Assembly (NCBI GenBank): GCA_035048495.1
Contig: JASUTR010000130.1
Location: forward strand, 289,339-353,338
DNA from: Euptelea pleiosperma
Taxonomy: Eukaryota > Streptophyta > Magnoliopsida > Ranunculales > Eupteleaceae
DNA length: 64,000 bases
Direction: 5' to 3'
Shown: in pieces, positions 21,539 to 36,700 of the stretch
Numbering within the stretch: position 1 is the stretch's first letter
Layout: every line of letters starts with the position of its first letter
Made by a program: the position numbers and the translations under genes
The notes under the pieces: generated by a model
Told to the model about the DNA's origin: nothing
The model's database searches: none
What the model saw: the letters and a program-made list of their open reading frames with translations, nothing else

Positions 21539-24500
21539 ACATTCCGAAGCCCATAACTTGTGACTATTTCGCAACCAGACCTCATAATTGGACTCAAACT
21601 CTTCCGTTACTAATGTTTCAACAGATTTGAAGTGTTGGAACAAAATTTGGGACAGTCGAAACAAGTTAGCTCCATCCGTGCGTCAACGTCTCAAATTGGA
21701 CTCAGTTTGTGTGTAACATTCCGAAGCCCATAACTTTTGACTGTTTCGCAACCAGACCTCGTAATTGGACTCAAACTCTTCCATTACTAATTTTTCAACA
21801 GATTTTAAGTGTTGGAACAAGATTTGGGACAGTCGAAACAAGTTAGCTCCATCCGTGCGTCAACGTCTCAAATTGTACTCAGTTTGTGTGTTACAGTCCG
21901 AAGCCCATAACTTCTGACTATTTCGCAACCAGACCTCATAATTGGACTCAAACTCTTCCGTTACAAATGTGTCAACAGATTTGAAGTGTTGGAACAAAAT
22001 TTGGGACAGTCGAAACAAGTTAGCTCCATCCGTGCGTCAACATATCAAATTGGACTCAGTTTGTGTGTTACATTCCAAAGCCTATAACTTGTGACTTTTT
22101 CGCAACCAGACCTCTTAATTGGACTCAAACTCTTCCGTTACTAATGTTTCAACAGATTTGAAGTGTTAGAAAAAAATTTGGGTCGGTCGAAACAAGTTAG
22201 CTCCATCCGTGCGTCAACATCTCAAATTGGACTCAGTTTGTGTGTTACATTCCGAAGCCTATAACTTGTGACTTTTTCGCAACCAGACCTCATAATTGGA
22301 CTCAAACTCTTCCATTACTAATGTTTCAACAGATTTGAAATGTGTTGGAAATTGATTTCGGACAGTCGAAACAAGTTAGCTCCATCCGTGCATCAACGTG
22401 TCAAATTGCACTCAGTTTGTGTGTTACATTCCGAAGCCTATAACTTGTGACTTTTTCGCAATCAGACCTCATAATTGGACTCAAACTCTTCCATTACTAA
22501 TGTTTCAACAGATTTGAAGTGTTGGAACAAAATTTGGGATAGTCGAAACAAGTTAGCTCCATCCGTGCGTCAACATATCAAATTGGACTCAGTTTGTGTG
22601 TTACATTCCAAAGCCTATAACTTGTGAATTTTTCGCAACCAGACCTCTTAATTGGACTCAAACTCTTCCGTTACTAATGTTTAAACAGATTTGAAGTGTT
22701 AGAAAAAAATTTGGGTCGGTCGAAACAAGTTAGCTCCATCCGTGCGTCAACATCTCAAATTGGACTCAGTTTGTGTGTTACATTCCGAAGCCTATAACTT
22801 GTGACTTTTTCGCAACCGGACCTCATAATTAGACTCGAATTCTTCCATTACTATTGTTTAAACACATTTGAAGTGTTAGAACAAGATTCGGGATAGTCGA
22901 AACAAGTTTCCTCCATCCGTGCATCAACGTCTCAAATTGGACTCAGTTTGTGTGTTACATTCCGAAGCCTATAACTTGTGACTTTTTCGCAACCAGACCT
23001 CATAATTGCACTCAAACTCTTCCATTACTAATGTTTCAACAGATTTGAAGTGTTGGAACAAAATTTGGGACAGTCGAAACAAGTTAGCTCCATCCGTGCG
23101 TCAACATATCAAATTGGACTCAGTTTGTGTGTTACATTCCAAAGCCTATAACTTGTGACTTTTTCGCAACCAGACCTCTTAATTGGACTCAAACTCTTCC
23201 GTTACTAATGTTTCAACAGATTTGAAGTGTTAGAAAAAAATTTGGGTCGGTTGAAACAAGTTGGCTCCATCCGTGCGTCAACATCTCAAATTGGACTCAG
23301 TTTGTGTGTTACATTCCGAAGCCTATAACTTGTGACTTTTTCGCAACCGGACCTCATAATTAGACTCGAATTCTTCCATTACTATTGTTTAAACACATTT
23401 GAAGTGTTAGAACAAGATTCGGGACAGTCGAAACAAGTTTGCTCCATCCGTGCATCAACGTCTCAAATTGGACTCAGTTTGTGTGTTACATTCCGAAGCC
23501 TATAACTTGTGACTTTTTCGCAACCAGACCTCATAATTGCACTCAAACTCTTCCGTTACTAATGTTTCAACAGATTTGAAGTGTTGGAACAAAATTAGGG
23601 ACTGTCGAAACAAGTTACCTCCATCCTTGCGTCAACGTCTCAAATTGGACTCGGTTTGTGTGTTACATTCCAAAGCCAATAACTTGTGACTGTTTCGCAA
23701 CCAGACCTCGGAATTGGACTCAAACTCTTCCATTACTAATGTTTCAACAGATTTGAAGTGTTGGAACAAGATTTGGGACAGTCGAAACAAGTTAGCTCCA
23801 TCCGTGCGTCAACATCTCAAATTGGACTCAGTTTGTGTGTTACATTCCGAACCTATAACTTGTGTCTTTTTCGCAACCGGACCTCATAATTAGACTCGAA
23901 TTCTTCCATTACTATTGTTTAAACACATTTGAAGTGTTGGAACAAGATTCGGGACAGTCGAAAGAAGTTAGCTCCATCCGTGCGTCAACGTCTCAAGTTG
24001 GACTCAGTTTGTATGTTACATTCCGAAGCCTATAACTTGTGACTATTTCCCAACCATACCTCGCAATTGGACTCAAACTCTTCCATTACTATTGTTTCAA
24101 TAGATTGGAAGTGTTGGAAAAAGATTTTGGACAGTCGAAACAGGTTAGCTCCATCCGTGCGTCAATGTCTCAAATTGGACTCAGTTTGTGTGTTACATTC
24201 CGAAGCCAATAACTTGTGAGTGTTTCGCAACCAGACCTCGTAATTGGACTCAAACTCTTCCATTACTAATGATTCAATAGATTTGAAGTGTTGGAACAAG
24301 ATTTGGGGCAGTCGAAACAAGTTAGCTCCATCCGTGCGTCAACGTCTCAAATTGGACTCAGTTTGTGTGTTACATTCCGTAGCCTATAACTTGTGACATT
24401 TTCACAACCAGACCTCGTAATTGGACTCAAACTCTTCCGTTACTAATGTTTCAACAGATTTGAAGTGTTGGAACAAGATTCGGGACAGTCGAAACAAGTT

Positions 24501-26659
24501 AGCTCCATCCGTGCGTCAACGTCTCAAATTGGACTCAGTTTGTGTGTTACATTCCGAAGCCTATAACTTGTGACTTTTTCGTAACTAGACCCTGTAATTG
24601 GACTGAAACTCTTCCATTACTAATGTTTCAACAGATTTGAAGTGTCGGAACAAGATTTGGGACAGTCGAAACAAGTTAGCTCCATCCGTGCGTCAAGGTC
24701 TCAAATTGGACTCAGTTTGTGTGTTACAGTCCGAAGCCCATAACTTGTGACTATTTCGCAACCAGACCTCATAATTGGACTCAAACTCTTCCGTTACTAA
24801 TGTGTCACCAGATTTGAAGTTTTGGAACAAAATTTGGGACAGTCGAAACAAGTTAGCTCCATCCGTGCGTCAACGTATCAAATTGGACTCAGTTTGTGTG
24901 TTACATTCCGAAGCCAATAACTTGTGTCTTTTTCGCAACTAGACCTTGTAATTGGACTCAAACTCTTCCATTACTATTGTTTCAACAGATTTGAAGTGTT
25001 GGAACAAGATTTGGGACAGTCGAAACAAGTTAGCTCCATCCGTTCGTCAACGTCTCAAATTGGACTTAGTTTGTGTGTTACATTCCGTAGCCTATAACTT
25101 GTGACTTTTTCGCAACCAGACCTCATAATTGGACTCAAACTCTTCCGTTACTAATGTTTCAACAGATTTGAAGTGTTGGAACAAGATTCTGGACAGTCGA
25201 AACAAGTTAGCTCCATCCGTGCGTCAACGTCTCAAATTGGACTCAGTTTGTGTGTTACATTCCGAAGCCTATAACTTGTGACTTTTTCGTAACTAGACCC
25301 TGTAATTGGACTCAAACTCTTCCATTACTATTGTTTCAATAGATTGGAAGTGTTAAAACAAGATTTCGGACAGTCGAAACAAGTTAGCTCCATCCGTGCG
25401 TCAACGTCTCAAATTGGACTCAGTTTGTGTGTTACATTCCGAAGCCTATAACTTGTGACTTTTTCGCAACCAGGCCTCATAATTGGACTCAAACTCTTCC
25501 ATTACTAATGTTTCAACAGATTTGAAGTGTTGGAACAAGATTTGGGACAGTCGAAACAAGTTAGCTCCATCCGTTCGTCAACGTCTCAAATTGGACTCAG
25601 TTTGTGTGTTACATTCCGAAGCCTATAACTTGTGACTTTTTTGCAATCAGGCCTCATAATTTGACTCAAACTCTTCCATTACTAATGTTTCAACGGATTT
25701 GAAGTGTTGGAACAAAATTTGGGACAGTCGAAACAAGTTAGCTCCAACCGTGCGTCAACGTATCAAATTGGACTCAGTTTGTGTGTTATATTCCGAAGCC
25801 TATAACTTGTGACTTTTTCGTAACTAGACCCTGTAATTAGACTCAAACTCTTCCATTACTATTGTTTCAATAGATTGGAAGTGTTAAAACAAGATTTCGG
25901 ACAGTCGAAACAAGTTAGCTCCATCCGTGCGTCAACGTCTCAAATTGGACTCAGTTTGTGTGTTACATTCCGAAGCCCATAACTTGTGACTATTTCGCAA
26001 CCAGACCTCATAATTGGACTCAAACTCTTCCGTTACTAATGTTTCAACAGATTTGAAGTGTTGGAACAAAATTTGGGACAGTCGAAACAAGTTAGCTCCA
26101 TCCGTGCGTCAACGTCTCAAATTGGACTCAGTTTGTGTGTAACATTCCGAAGCCCATAACTTGTGACTGTTTCGCAACCAGACCTCGTAATTGGACTCAA
26201 ACTCTTCCATTACTAATGTTTCAACAGATTTTAAGTGTTGGAACAAGATTTGGGACAGTCGAAACAACTTAGCTCCATCCGTGCGTCAACGTCTCAAATT
26301 GGACTCAGTTTGTGTGTTACATTCCGAAGCCTATAACTTGTGACTTTTTCGTAACTAGACCCTGTAATTGGACTGAAACTCTTCCATTACTAATGTTTCA
26401 ACAGATTTGAAGTGTCGGAACAAGATTTGGGACAGTCGAAACAAGTTAGCTCCATCCGTGCGTCAAGGTCTCAAATTGGACTCAGTTTGTGTGTTACAGT
26501 CCGAAGCCCATAACTTGTGACTATTTCGCAACCAGACCTCATAATTGGACTCAAACTCTTCCGTTACTAATGTGTCAACAGATTTGAAGTTTTGGAACAA
26601 AATTTGGGACAGTCGAAACAAGTTAGCTCCATCCGTGCGTCAACATATCAAATTGGACT

Positions 26660-29600
26660 CAGTTTGTGTGTTACATTCCCAAGCCAATAACTTGTGAATT
26701 TTTCGCAACTAGACCTTGTAATTGGACTCAAACTCTTCCATTACTAATGTTTCAACAGATTTGAAGTGTTGGAACAAGATTTGGGACAATCGAAACAAGT
26801 TAGCTCCATCCGTGCGTCAACATCTCAAATTGGACTCAGTTTGTGTGTTACATTCCGAAGCCTATAACTTGTGACTTTTTCGCAACCGGACCTCATAATT
26901 AGACTCGAATTCTTCCATTACTATTGTTTAAACACATTTGAAGTGTTGGAACAAGATTCGGGACAGTCGAAAGAAGTTAGCTCCATCCGTGCGTCAACGT
27001 CTCAAGTTGGACTCAGTTTGTATGTTACATTCCGAAGCCTATAACTTGTGACTGTTTCCCAACCATACCTCGCAATTGGACTCAAACTCTTCCATTACTA
27101 TTGTTTCAATAGATTGGAAGTGTTGGAAAAAGATTTTGGACAGTCGAAACAGGTTAGCTCCATCCGTGCGTCAATGTCTCAAATTGGACTCAGTTTGTGT
27201 GTTACATTTCGAAGCCAATAACTTGTGACTGTTTCGCAACCCGACCTCGTAATTGGACTCAAACTCTTCCATTACTAATGATTCAATAGATTTGAAGTGT
27301 TGGAATAAGATTTGGGGCAGTCGAAACAAGTTAGCTCCATCCGTGCGTCAACGTCTCAAATTGGACTCAGTTTGTGTGTTACATTCCGTAGCCTATAACT
27401 TGTGACTTTTTCGCAACCAGACCTCATAATTGGACTCAAACTCTTCCGTTACTAATGTTTCAACAGATTTGAAGTGTTGGAACAAGATTCGGGACAGTCG
27501 AAACAAGTTAGCTCCATCCGTGCGTCAACGTCTCAAATTGGACTCAGTTTGTGTGTTACATTCCGAAGCCTATAACTTGTGACTTTTTCGTAACTAGACC
27601 CTGTAATTGGACTGAAACTCTTCCATTACTAATGTTTCAACAGATTTGAAGTGTTGGAACAAGATTTGGGACAGTCGAAACAAGTTAGCTCCATCCGTGC
27701 GTCAAGGCCTCAAATTGGACTCAGTTTGTGTGTTACAGTCCGAAGCCCATAACTTGTGACTATTTCGCAACCAGACCTCATAATTGGACTCAAACTCTTC
27801 CGTTACTAATGTGTCAACAGATTTGAAGTTTTGGAACAAAATTTGGGACAGTCGAAACAAGTTAGCTCCATCCGTGCGTCAACGTATCAAATTGGACTCA
27901 GTTTGTGTGTTACATTCCGAAGCCAATAACTTGTGTCTTTTTCGCAACTAGACCTTGTAATTGGACTCAAACTCTTCCATTACTATTGTTTCAACAGATT
28001 TGAAGTGTTGGAACAAGATTTGGGACAGTCGAAACAAGTTAGCTCCATCCGTTCGTCAACGTCTCAAATTGGACTTAGTTTGTGTGTTACATTCCGTAGC
28101 CTATAACTTGTGACTTTTTCGCAACCAGACCTCATAATTGGACTCAAACTCTTCCGTTACTAATCTTTCAACAGATTTGAAGTGTTGGAACAAGATTCTG
28201 GATAGTCGAAATAAGTTAGCTCCATCCGTGCGTCAACGTCTCAAATTGGACTCAGTTTGTGTGTTACATTCCGAAGCCTATAACTTGTGACTTTTTCGTA
28301 ACTAGACCCTGTAATTGGACTCAAACTCTTCCATTACTATTGTTTCAATAGATTGGAAGTGTTAAAACAAGATTTCGGACAGTCGAAACAAGTTAGCTCC
28401 ATCCGTGCGTCAACGTCTCAAATTGGACTCAGTTTGTGTGTTACATTCCGAAGCCTATAACTTGTGACTTTTTCGCAACCAGGCCTCATAATTGGACTCA
28501 AACTCTTCCATTACTAATGTTTCAACAGATTTGAAGTGTTGGAACAAGATTTGGGACAGTCGAAACAAGTTAGCTCCATCCGTGCGTCAACGTCTCAAAT
28601 TGGACTCAGTTTGTGTGTTACATTCCGAAGCCTATAACTTGTGACTTTTTCGCAATCAGACCTCATAATTGGACTCAAACTCTTCCATTACTAATGTTTC
28701 AACGGATTTGAAGTGTTGGAACAAAATTTGGGACAGTCGAAACAAGTTAGCTCCATCCGTGCGTCAACGTATCAAATTGGACTCAGTTTGTGTGTTACAT
28801 TCCGAAGCCAATAACTTGTGACTTTTTCGCAACTAGACCTTGTAATTGGACTCAAACTCTTCCATTACAAATGTTTCAACAAATTTGAAGTGTTGGAACA
28901 AGATTTGGGATAGTCGAAACAAGTTAGATCCATCCGTGCGTCAACGTCTCAAATTTGACTCAATTTGTGTGTTACATTCCGAAGCCCATAACTTGTGACT
29001 ATTTCGCAACCAGACCTCATAATTGGACTCAAACTCTTCCGTTACTAATGTTTCCTAATGTTTCGACAGATTTGAAGTGTTGGAACAAAATTTGGGACAG
29101 TCGAAACAAGTTAGCTCCATCCGTGCGTCAACGTCTCAAATTGGACTCAGTTTGTGTGTAACATTCCGAAGCCCATAACTTGTGACTGTTTCGCAACCAG
29201 ACCTCGTAATTGGACTCAAACTCTTCCATTACTAATGTTTCAACAGATTTTAAGTGTTGGAACAAGATTTGGGACAGTCGAAACAAGTTAGCTCCATCCG
29301 TGCGTCAACGTCTCAAATTGTACTCAGTTTGTGTGTTACAGTCCGAAGCCCATAACTTGTGACTATTTCGCAACCAGACCTCATAATTGGACTCAAACTC
29401 TTCCGTTACAAATGTGTCAACAGATTTGAAGTGTTGGAACAAAATTTGGGACAGTCGAAACAAGTTAGCTCCATCCGTGCGTCAACATATCAAATTGGAC
29501 TCAGTTTGTGTGTTACATTCCAAAGCCTATAACTTGTGACTTTTTCGCAACCAGACCTCTTAATTGGACTCAAACTCTTCCGTTACTAATGTTTCAACAG

Positions 29601-31010
29601 ATTTGAAGTGTTAGAAAAAAATTTGGGTCGGTCGAAACAAGTTAGCTCCATCCGTGCGTCAACATCTCAAATTGGACTCAGTTTGTGTGTTACATTCCGA
29701 AGCCTATAACTTGTGACTTTTTCGCAACCGGACCTCATAATTAGACTCGAATTCTTCCATTACTATTGTTTAATCACATTTGAAGTGTTAGAACAAGATT
29801 CGGGAGAGTCGGAACAAGTTAGCTCCATCCGTGCATCAACGTCTCAAATTGGACTCAGTTTGTGTGTTACATTCCGAAGCCTATAACTTGTGACTTTTTC
29901 GCAACCAGACCTCATAATTGGACTCAAACTCTTCCATTACTAATGTTTCAAAAAATTTGAAATGTGTTGGAAATAGATTTCGGACAGTCGAAACAAGTTA
30001 GCTCCATCCGTGCATCAACGTGTCAAATTGCACTCAGTTTGTGTGTTACATTCCGAAGCCTATAACTTGTGACTTTTTCGCAATCAGACCTCATAATTGG
30101 ACTCAAACTCTTCCATTACTAATGTTTCAACAGATTTGAAGTGTTGGAACAAAATTTGGGACAGTCGAAACAAGTTAGCTCCATCCGTGCGTCAACGTAT
30201 CAAATTGGACTCAGTTTGTGTGTTACATTCCGAAGCCAATAACTTGTGACTTTTTCGCAACTAGACCTTGTAATTGGACTCAAACTCTTCCATTACTATT
30301 GTTTCAACAGATTTGAAGTGTTGGAACAAGATTTGGGACAGTCGAAACAAGTTAGCTCCATCCGTGCGTCAACGTCTCAAATTGGACTCAGTTTGTGTGT
30401 TACATTCCGAAGCCTATAACTTGTGACTTTTTCGCAACCAGACCTCATAATTGGACTCAAACTCTTCCATTACTAATGTTTCAACAGATTTGAAATGTGT
30501 TGGAAAAAAATTTGGGTCGGTGGAAACAAGTTAGCTCCATCCGTGCGTCAACGTCTCAAATTGGACTCAGTTTGTGTGTTACATTCCGAAGCCAATAACT
30601 TGTGACTGTTTCGCAACCATACCTCGTAATTGGATTCAAACTCTTCCATTACTAATGTTTCAGAAGATTTGAAGTTTTGGAACAAGATTTGGGACAGTCG
30701 AAACAAGTTAGCTCCATCCGTGCGTCAACGTCTCAAATTGGACTCAGTTTGTGTGTTACATTCCGAAGCCTATAACTTGTGACTTTTGCGCAACCAGACC
30801 TTATAATTGCTCTCAAACTCTTCCGTTACTAATGTTTCAACAGATTTGAAGTGTTGGAACAAAATTAGGGACTGTCGAAACAAGTTACCTCCATCCTTGC
30901 GTCAACGTCTCAAATTGGACTCGGTTTGTGTGTTACATTCCGAAGCCAATAACTTGTGACTGTTTCGCAACCAGACCTCGGAATTGGACTCAAACTCTTC
31001 CATTACTAAT
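26660..31010 (+). repeat. Higher-order block, copy A of a ~7.1-kb-offset repeat
   Basis: About 4.35 kb shares its order of variants with 33,755-38,095 at an offset of 7,085-7,095 bp, about 40 monomers. Shared private variants are CATTCCCAAGCC (26,674 and 33,769), GGGACAATCG (26,783 and 33,878), the GTCGGTGG monomer, and ACCTCGTAATTGGATTC with TTTCAGAAG (30,621 and 37,706). The extra 12 bp near 29,050 in this copy explains the change in offset. Confidence 0.7.
29041..29066 (+). repeat. 12-bp internal duplication in one monomer
   Basis: This monomer reads ACTAATGTTTCCTAATG followed by TTTCGACAG. The CTAATGTTTC segment is doubled, so the monomer is about 12 bp longer than usual. The equivalent monomer of the higher-order copy at about 36,135 lacks it, so the change is private to this copy. 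Confidence 0.8.
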
Positions 31011-33754
31011 GTTTCAACAGATTTGAAGTGTTGGAACAAGATTTGGGACAGTCGAAACAAGTTAGCTCCATCCGTGCGTCAACATCTCAAATTGGACTCA
31101 GTTTGTGTGTTACATTTCGAAGCCTATAACTTGTGACTTTTTCGCAACCGGATCACATAATTAGACTCGAATTCTTCCATTACTATTGTTTAAACACATT
31201 TGAAGTGTTGGAACAATATTTGGGACAGTCGAAAGAAGTTAGCTCCATCCGTGCGTCAACGTCTCAAGTTGGACTCAGTTTGTGTGTTACATTCCGAAGC
31301 CTATAACTTGTGACTGTTTCCCAACCATACCTCGCAATTGGACTCAAACTCTTCCATTACTATTGTTTCAATAGATTGGAAGTGTTGGAAAAAGATTTTG
31401 GACAGTCGAAACAGGTTAGCTCCGTCCGTGCGTCAACGTCTCAAATTGGACTCTGTTTGTGTGTTACATTCCGAAGCGAATAACTTGTGACTGTTTCGCA
31501 ACCAGACCTCGTAATTGGACTCAAACTCTTCCATTACTAATGATTCAATAGATTTGAAGTGTTGGAACAAGATTTGGGGCAGTCGAAACAAGTTAGCTCC
31601 ATCCGTGCGTCAACGTCTCAAATTGGACTCAGTTTGTGTGTTACATTCCGAAGCCTATAACTTGTGACTTTTTCGTAACTAGACCCTGTAATTGGACTGA
31701 AACTCTTCCATTACTAATGTTTCAACAGATTTGAAGTGTTGGAACAAGATTTCGGACAGTCGAAACAAGTTAGCTCCATCCGTGCGTCAAGGTCTCCAAT
31801 TGGACTCAGTTTGTGTGTTACAGTCCGAAGCCCATAACTTGTGGCTATTTCGCAACCAGCCCTCATAATTGGACTCAAACACTTCCGTTAGTAATGTGTC
31901 AACAGATTTGAAGTGTTGGAACAAAATTTGGGACAGTCGAAACAAGTTAGCTCCATCCGTGCGTCAACGTATCAAATTGGACTCAGTTTGTGTGTTACAT
32001 TCCGAAGCCAATAACTTGTTACTTTTTCGCAACTAGACCTTGTAATTGGACTCAAACTCTTCTATTACTATTGTTTTAATAGATTTGAAGTGTTGGAACA
32101 AGATTTGTAGACAGTCGAAACAAGTTAGCTCCATCCGTTCGTCAACGTCTCAAATTGGACTTAGTTTGTGTGTTACATTCCGTAGCCTATAACTTGTGAC
32201 TTTTTCGCAACCAGACCTCATAATTGGACTCAAACTCTTCCGTTACTAATGTTTCAATAGATTTGAAGTGTTGGAACAAGATTCTGGACAGTCGAAACAA
32301 GTTAGCTCCATCCGTGCGTCAACGTCTCCAATTGGACTCAGTTTGTGTGTTACATTCCGAAGCCTATAACTTGTGACTTTTTCGTAACTAGACCCTGTAA
32401 TTGGACTCAAACTCTTCCATTACTATTGTTTCAATAGATTGGAAGTGTTAAAACAAGATTTCGGACAGTCGAAACAAGTTAGCTCCATCCGTGCGTCAAC
32501 TTCTCAAATTGGACTCAGTTTGTGTGTTACATTCCGAAGCCTATAACTTGTGACTTTTTCGCAACCAGACCTCTTAATTGGAGTCAAACTCTTCCGTTAC
32601 TAATGTTTCAACAGATTTGAAGTGTTAGAAAAAAATTTGGGTCGGTCGAAACAAGTTGGCTCCATCCGTGCGTTAACATCTCAAATTGGACTCAGTTTGT
32701 ATGTTACATTCCGAAGCCTATAACTTGTGACTTTTTCGCAACTGGACCTCATAATTAGACTCGAATTCTTCCATTACTATTGTTTAAACACATTTGAAGT
32801 GTTAGAACAAGATTCGGGACAGTCGAAACAAGTTAGCTCCATCCGTGCATCAACGTCTCAAATTGCACTCAGTTTATGTGTTACATTCCAAAGCCTATAA
32901 CTTGTGACTTTTTCGCACCCAGACCTCATAATTGTACTCAAACTCTTCCGTTACTAATGTTTCAACAGATTTGAAGTGTGGGAACAAAATTAGGGACAGT
33001 CGAAACAAGTTAGCTCCATCCGTGCATCAACGTCTCAAATTGCACTCAGTTTATGTGTTACATTCCAAAGCCTATAACTTGTGACTTTTTCGCAATCAGA
33101 CCTCAGAATTGGACTCAAACTCTTCCATTACTAATGTTTCAACAAATTTGATGTGTTGGAACAAGATTTGGGATAGTCGAAACAAGTTAGCTCTATCCGT
33201 GCGTCAACGTCTCAAATTGGACTCAATTTGTGTGTTACATTCCGAAGCCCATAACTTGTGACTATTTCGCAACCAGACCTCATAATTGGACTCAAACTCT
33301 TCCGTTACTAATGTTTCAACAGATTTGAAGTGTTGGAACAAAATTTGGGACAGTCGAAACAAGTTAGCTCCATCGGTGCGTCAACGTCTCAAATTGGAGT
33401 CAGTTTGTGTGTTACATTCCGAAGCCCATAACTTGTGACTGTTTCGCAACCAGACCTCGTAATTGGACTCAAACTCTTCCATTACTAATGTTTAAACAGA
33501 TTTTAAGTGTTGGAACAAGATTTGGGACAGTCGAAACAAGTTAGCTCCATCCGTGCGTCAACGTCTCAAATTGTACTCAGTTTGTGTGTTACAGTCCGAA
33601 GCCCATAACTTGTGACTATTTCGCAACCAGACCTCAGAATTGGACTCAAACTCTTCCGTTACAAATGTGTCAACAGATTTGAAGTGTTGGAACAAAATTT
33701 GGGACAGTCGAAACAAGTTAGCTCCATCCGTGCGTCAACATATCAAATTGGACT

Positions 33755-36700
33755 CAGTTTGTGTGTTACATTCCCAAGCCAATAACTTGTGAATTTTTCG
33801 CAACTAGACCTTGTAATTGGACTCAAACTCTTCCATTACTAATGTTTCAACAGATTTGAAGTGTTGGAAAAAGATTTGGGACAATCGAAACAAGTTAGCT
33901 CCATCCGTGCGTCAACATCTCAAATTGGACTCAGTTTGTGTGTTACATTCCGAAGCCTATAACTTGTGACTTTTTCGCAACCGGACCTCATAATTAGACT
34001 CGAATTCTTCCATTACTATTGTTTAAACACATTTGAAGTGTTGGAACAAGATTCGGGACAGTCGAAAGAAGTTAGCTCCATCCGTGCGTCAACGTCTCAA
34101 GTTGGACTCAGTTTGTATGTTACATTCCGAAGCCTATAACTTGTGACTGTTTCCCAACCATACCTCGCAATTGGACTCAAACTCTTCCATTACTATTGTT
34201 TCAATAGATTGGAAGTGTTGGAAAAAGATTTTGGACAGTCGAAACAGGTTAGCTCCATCCGTGCGTCAATGTCTCAAATTGGACTCAGTTTGTGTGTTAC
34301 ATTTCGAAGCCAATAACTTGTGACTGTTTCGCAACCCGACCTCGTAATTGGACTCAAACTCTTCCATTACTAATGATTCAATAGATTTGAAGTGTTGGAA
34401 CAAGATTTGGGGCAGTCGAAACAAGTTAGCTCCATCCGTGCGTCAATGTCTCAAATTGGACTCAGTTTGTGTGTTACATTTCGTAGCCTATAACTTGTGA
34501 CTTTTTCGCAACCAGACCTCATAATTGGACTCAAACTCTTCCGTTACTAATGTTTCAACAGATTTGAAGTGTTGGAACAAGATTCGGGACAGTCGAAACA
34601 AGTTAGCTCCATCCGTGCGTCAACGTCTCAAATTGGACTCAGTTTGTGTGTTACATTCCGAAGCCTATAACTTGTGACTTTTTCGTAACTAGACCCTGTA
34701 ATTGGATTGAAACTCTTCCATTACTAATGTTTCAACAGATTTGAAGTGTTGGAACAAGATTTGGGACAGTCGAAACAAGTTAGCTCCATCCGTGCGTCAA
34801 GTTCTCAAATTGGACTCAGTTTGTGTGTTACAGTCCGAAGCCCATAACTTGTGACTATTTCGCAACCAGACCTCATAATTGGACTCAAACTCTTCCGTTA
34901 CTAATGTGTCAACAGATTTGAAGTTTTGGAACAAAATTTGGGACAGTCGAAACAAGTTAGCTCCATCCGTGCGTCAACGTATCAAATTGGACTCAGTTTG
35001 TGTGTTACATTCCGAAGCCAATAACTTGTGTCTTTCTCGCAACTAGACCTTGTAATTGGACTCAAACTCTTCCATTACTATTGTTTCAACAGATTTGAAG
35101 TGTTGGAACAAGATTTGGGACAGTCGAAACAAGTTAGCTCCATCCGTTCGTCAACGTCTCAAATTGGACTTAGTTTGTGTGTTACATTCCGTAGCCTATA
35201 ACTTGTGACTTTTTCGCAACCAGACCTCATAATTGGACTCAAACTCTTCCGTTACTAATGTTTCAACAGATTTGAGGTGTTGGAACAAGATTCTGGACAG
35301 TCGAAACAAGTTAGCTCCATCCGTGCGTCAACGTCTCAAATTGGACTCAGTTTGTGTGTTACATTCCGAAGCCTATAACTTGTGACTTTTTCGTAACTAG
35401 ACCCTGTAATTGGACTCAAACTCTTCCATTACTATTGTTTCAATAGATTGGAAGTGTTAAAACAAGATTTCGGACAGTCGAAACAAGTTAGCTCCATCCG
35501 TGCGTCAACGTCTCAAATTGGACTCAGTTTGTGTGTTACATTCCGAAGCCTATAACTTGTGACTTTTTCGCAACCAGGCCTCATAATTGGAGTCAAACTC
35601 TTCCATTACTAATGTTTCAACAGATTTGAAGTGTTGGAACAAGATTTGGGACAGTCGAAACAAGTTAGCTCCATCCGTGCGTCAACGTCTCAAATTGGAC
35701 TCAGTTTGTGTGTTACATTCCGAAGCCTATAACTTGTGACTTTTTCGTAATCAGACCTCATAATTGGACTCAAACTCTTCCATTACTAATGTTTCAACGG
35801 ATTTGAAGTGTTGGAACAAAATTTGGGACAGTCGAAACAAGTTAGCTCCATCCGTGCGTCAACGTATCAAATTGGACTCAGTTTGTGTGTTACATTCCGA
35901 AGCCAATAACTTGTGACTTTTTCGCAACTAGACCTTGTAATTGGACTCAAACTCTTCCATTACAAATGTTTCAACAAATTTGAAGTGTTGGAACAAGATT
36001 TGGGATAGTCGAAACAAGTTAGCTCCATCCGTGCGTCAACGTCTCAAATTTGACTCAATTTGTGTGTTACATTCCGAAGCCCATAACTTGTGACTATTTC
36101 GCAACCAGACCTCATAATTGGACTCAAACTCTTCCGTTACTAATGTTTCAACAGATTTGAAGTGTTGGAACAAAATTTGGGACAGTCGAAACAAGTTAGC
36201 TCCATCCGTGCGTCAACGTCTCAAATTGGACTCAGTTTGTGTGTAACATTCCGAAGCCCATAACTTGTGACTGTTTCGCAACCAGACCTCGTAATTGGAC
36301 TCAAACTCTTCCATTACTAATGTTTCAACAGATTTTAAGTGTTGAAACAAGATTTGGGACAGTCGAAACAAGTTAGCTCCATCCGTGCGTCAACGTCTCA
36401 AATTGTACTCAGTTTGTGTGTTACAGTCCGAAGCCCATAACTTGTGACTATTTCGCAACCAGACCTCATAATTGGACTCAAACTCTTCCGTTACAAATGT
36501 GTCAACAGATTTGAAGTGTTGGAACAAAATTTGGGACAGTCGAAACAAGTTAGCTCCATCCGTGCGTCAACATATCAAATTGGACTCAGTTTGTGTGTTA
36601 CATTCCAAAGCCTATAACTTGTGACTTTTTCGCAACCAGACCTCTTAATTGGACTCAAACTCTTCCGTTACTAATGTTTCAACAGATTTGAAGTGTTAGA

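Noticed and set aside
19303..21664. ORFs of 61-105 codons on both strands of the LTR
   Set aside because: They overlap one another in several frames and have low-complexity composition and no recognisable domain. One (21,416-21,664) runs over the LTR-satellite boundary.
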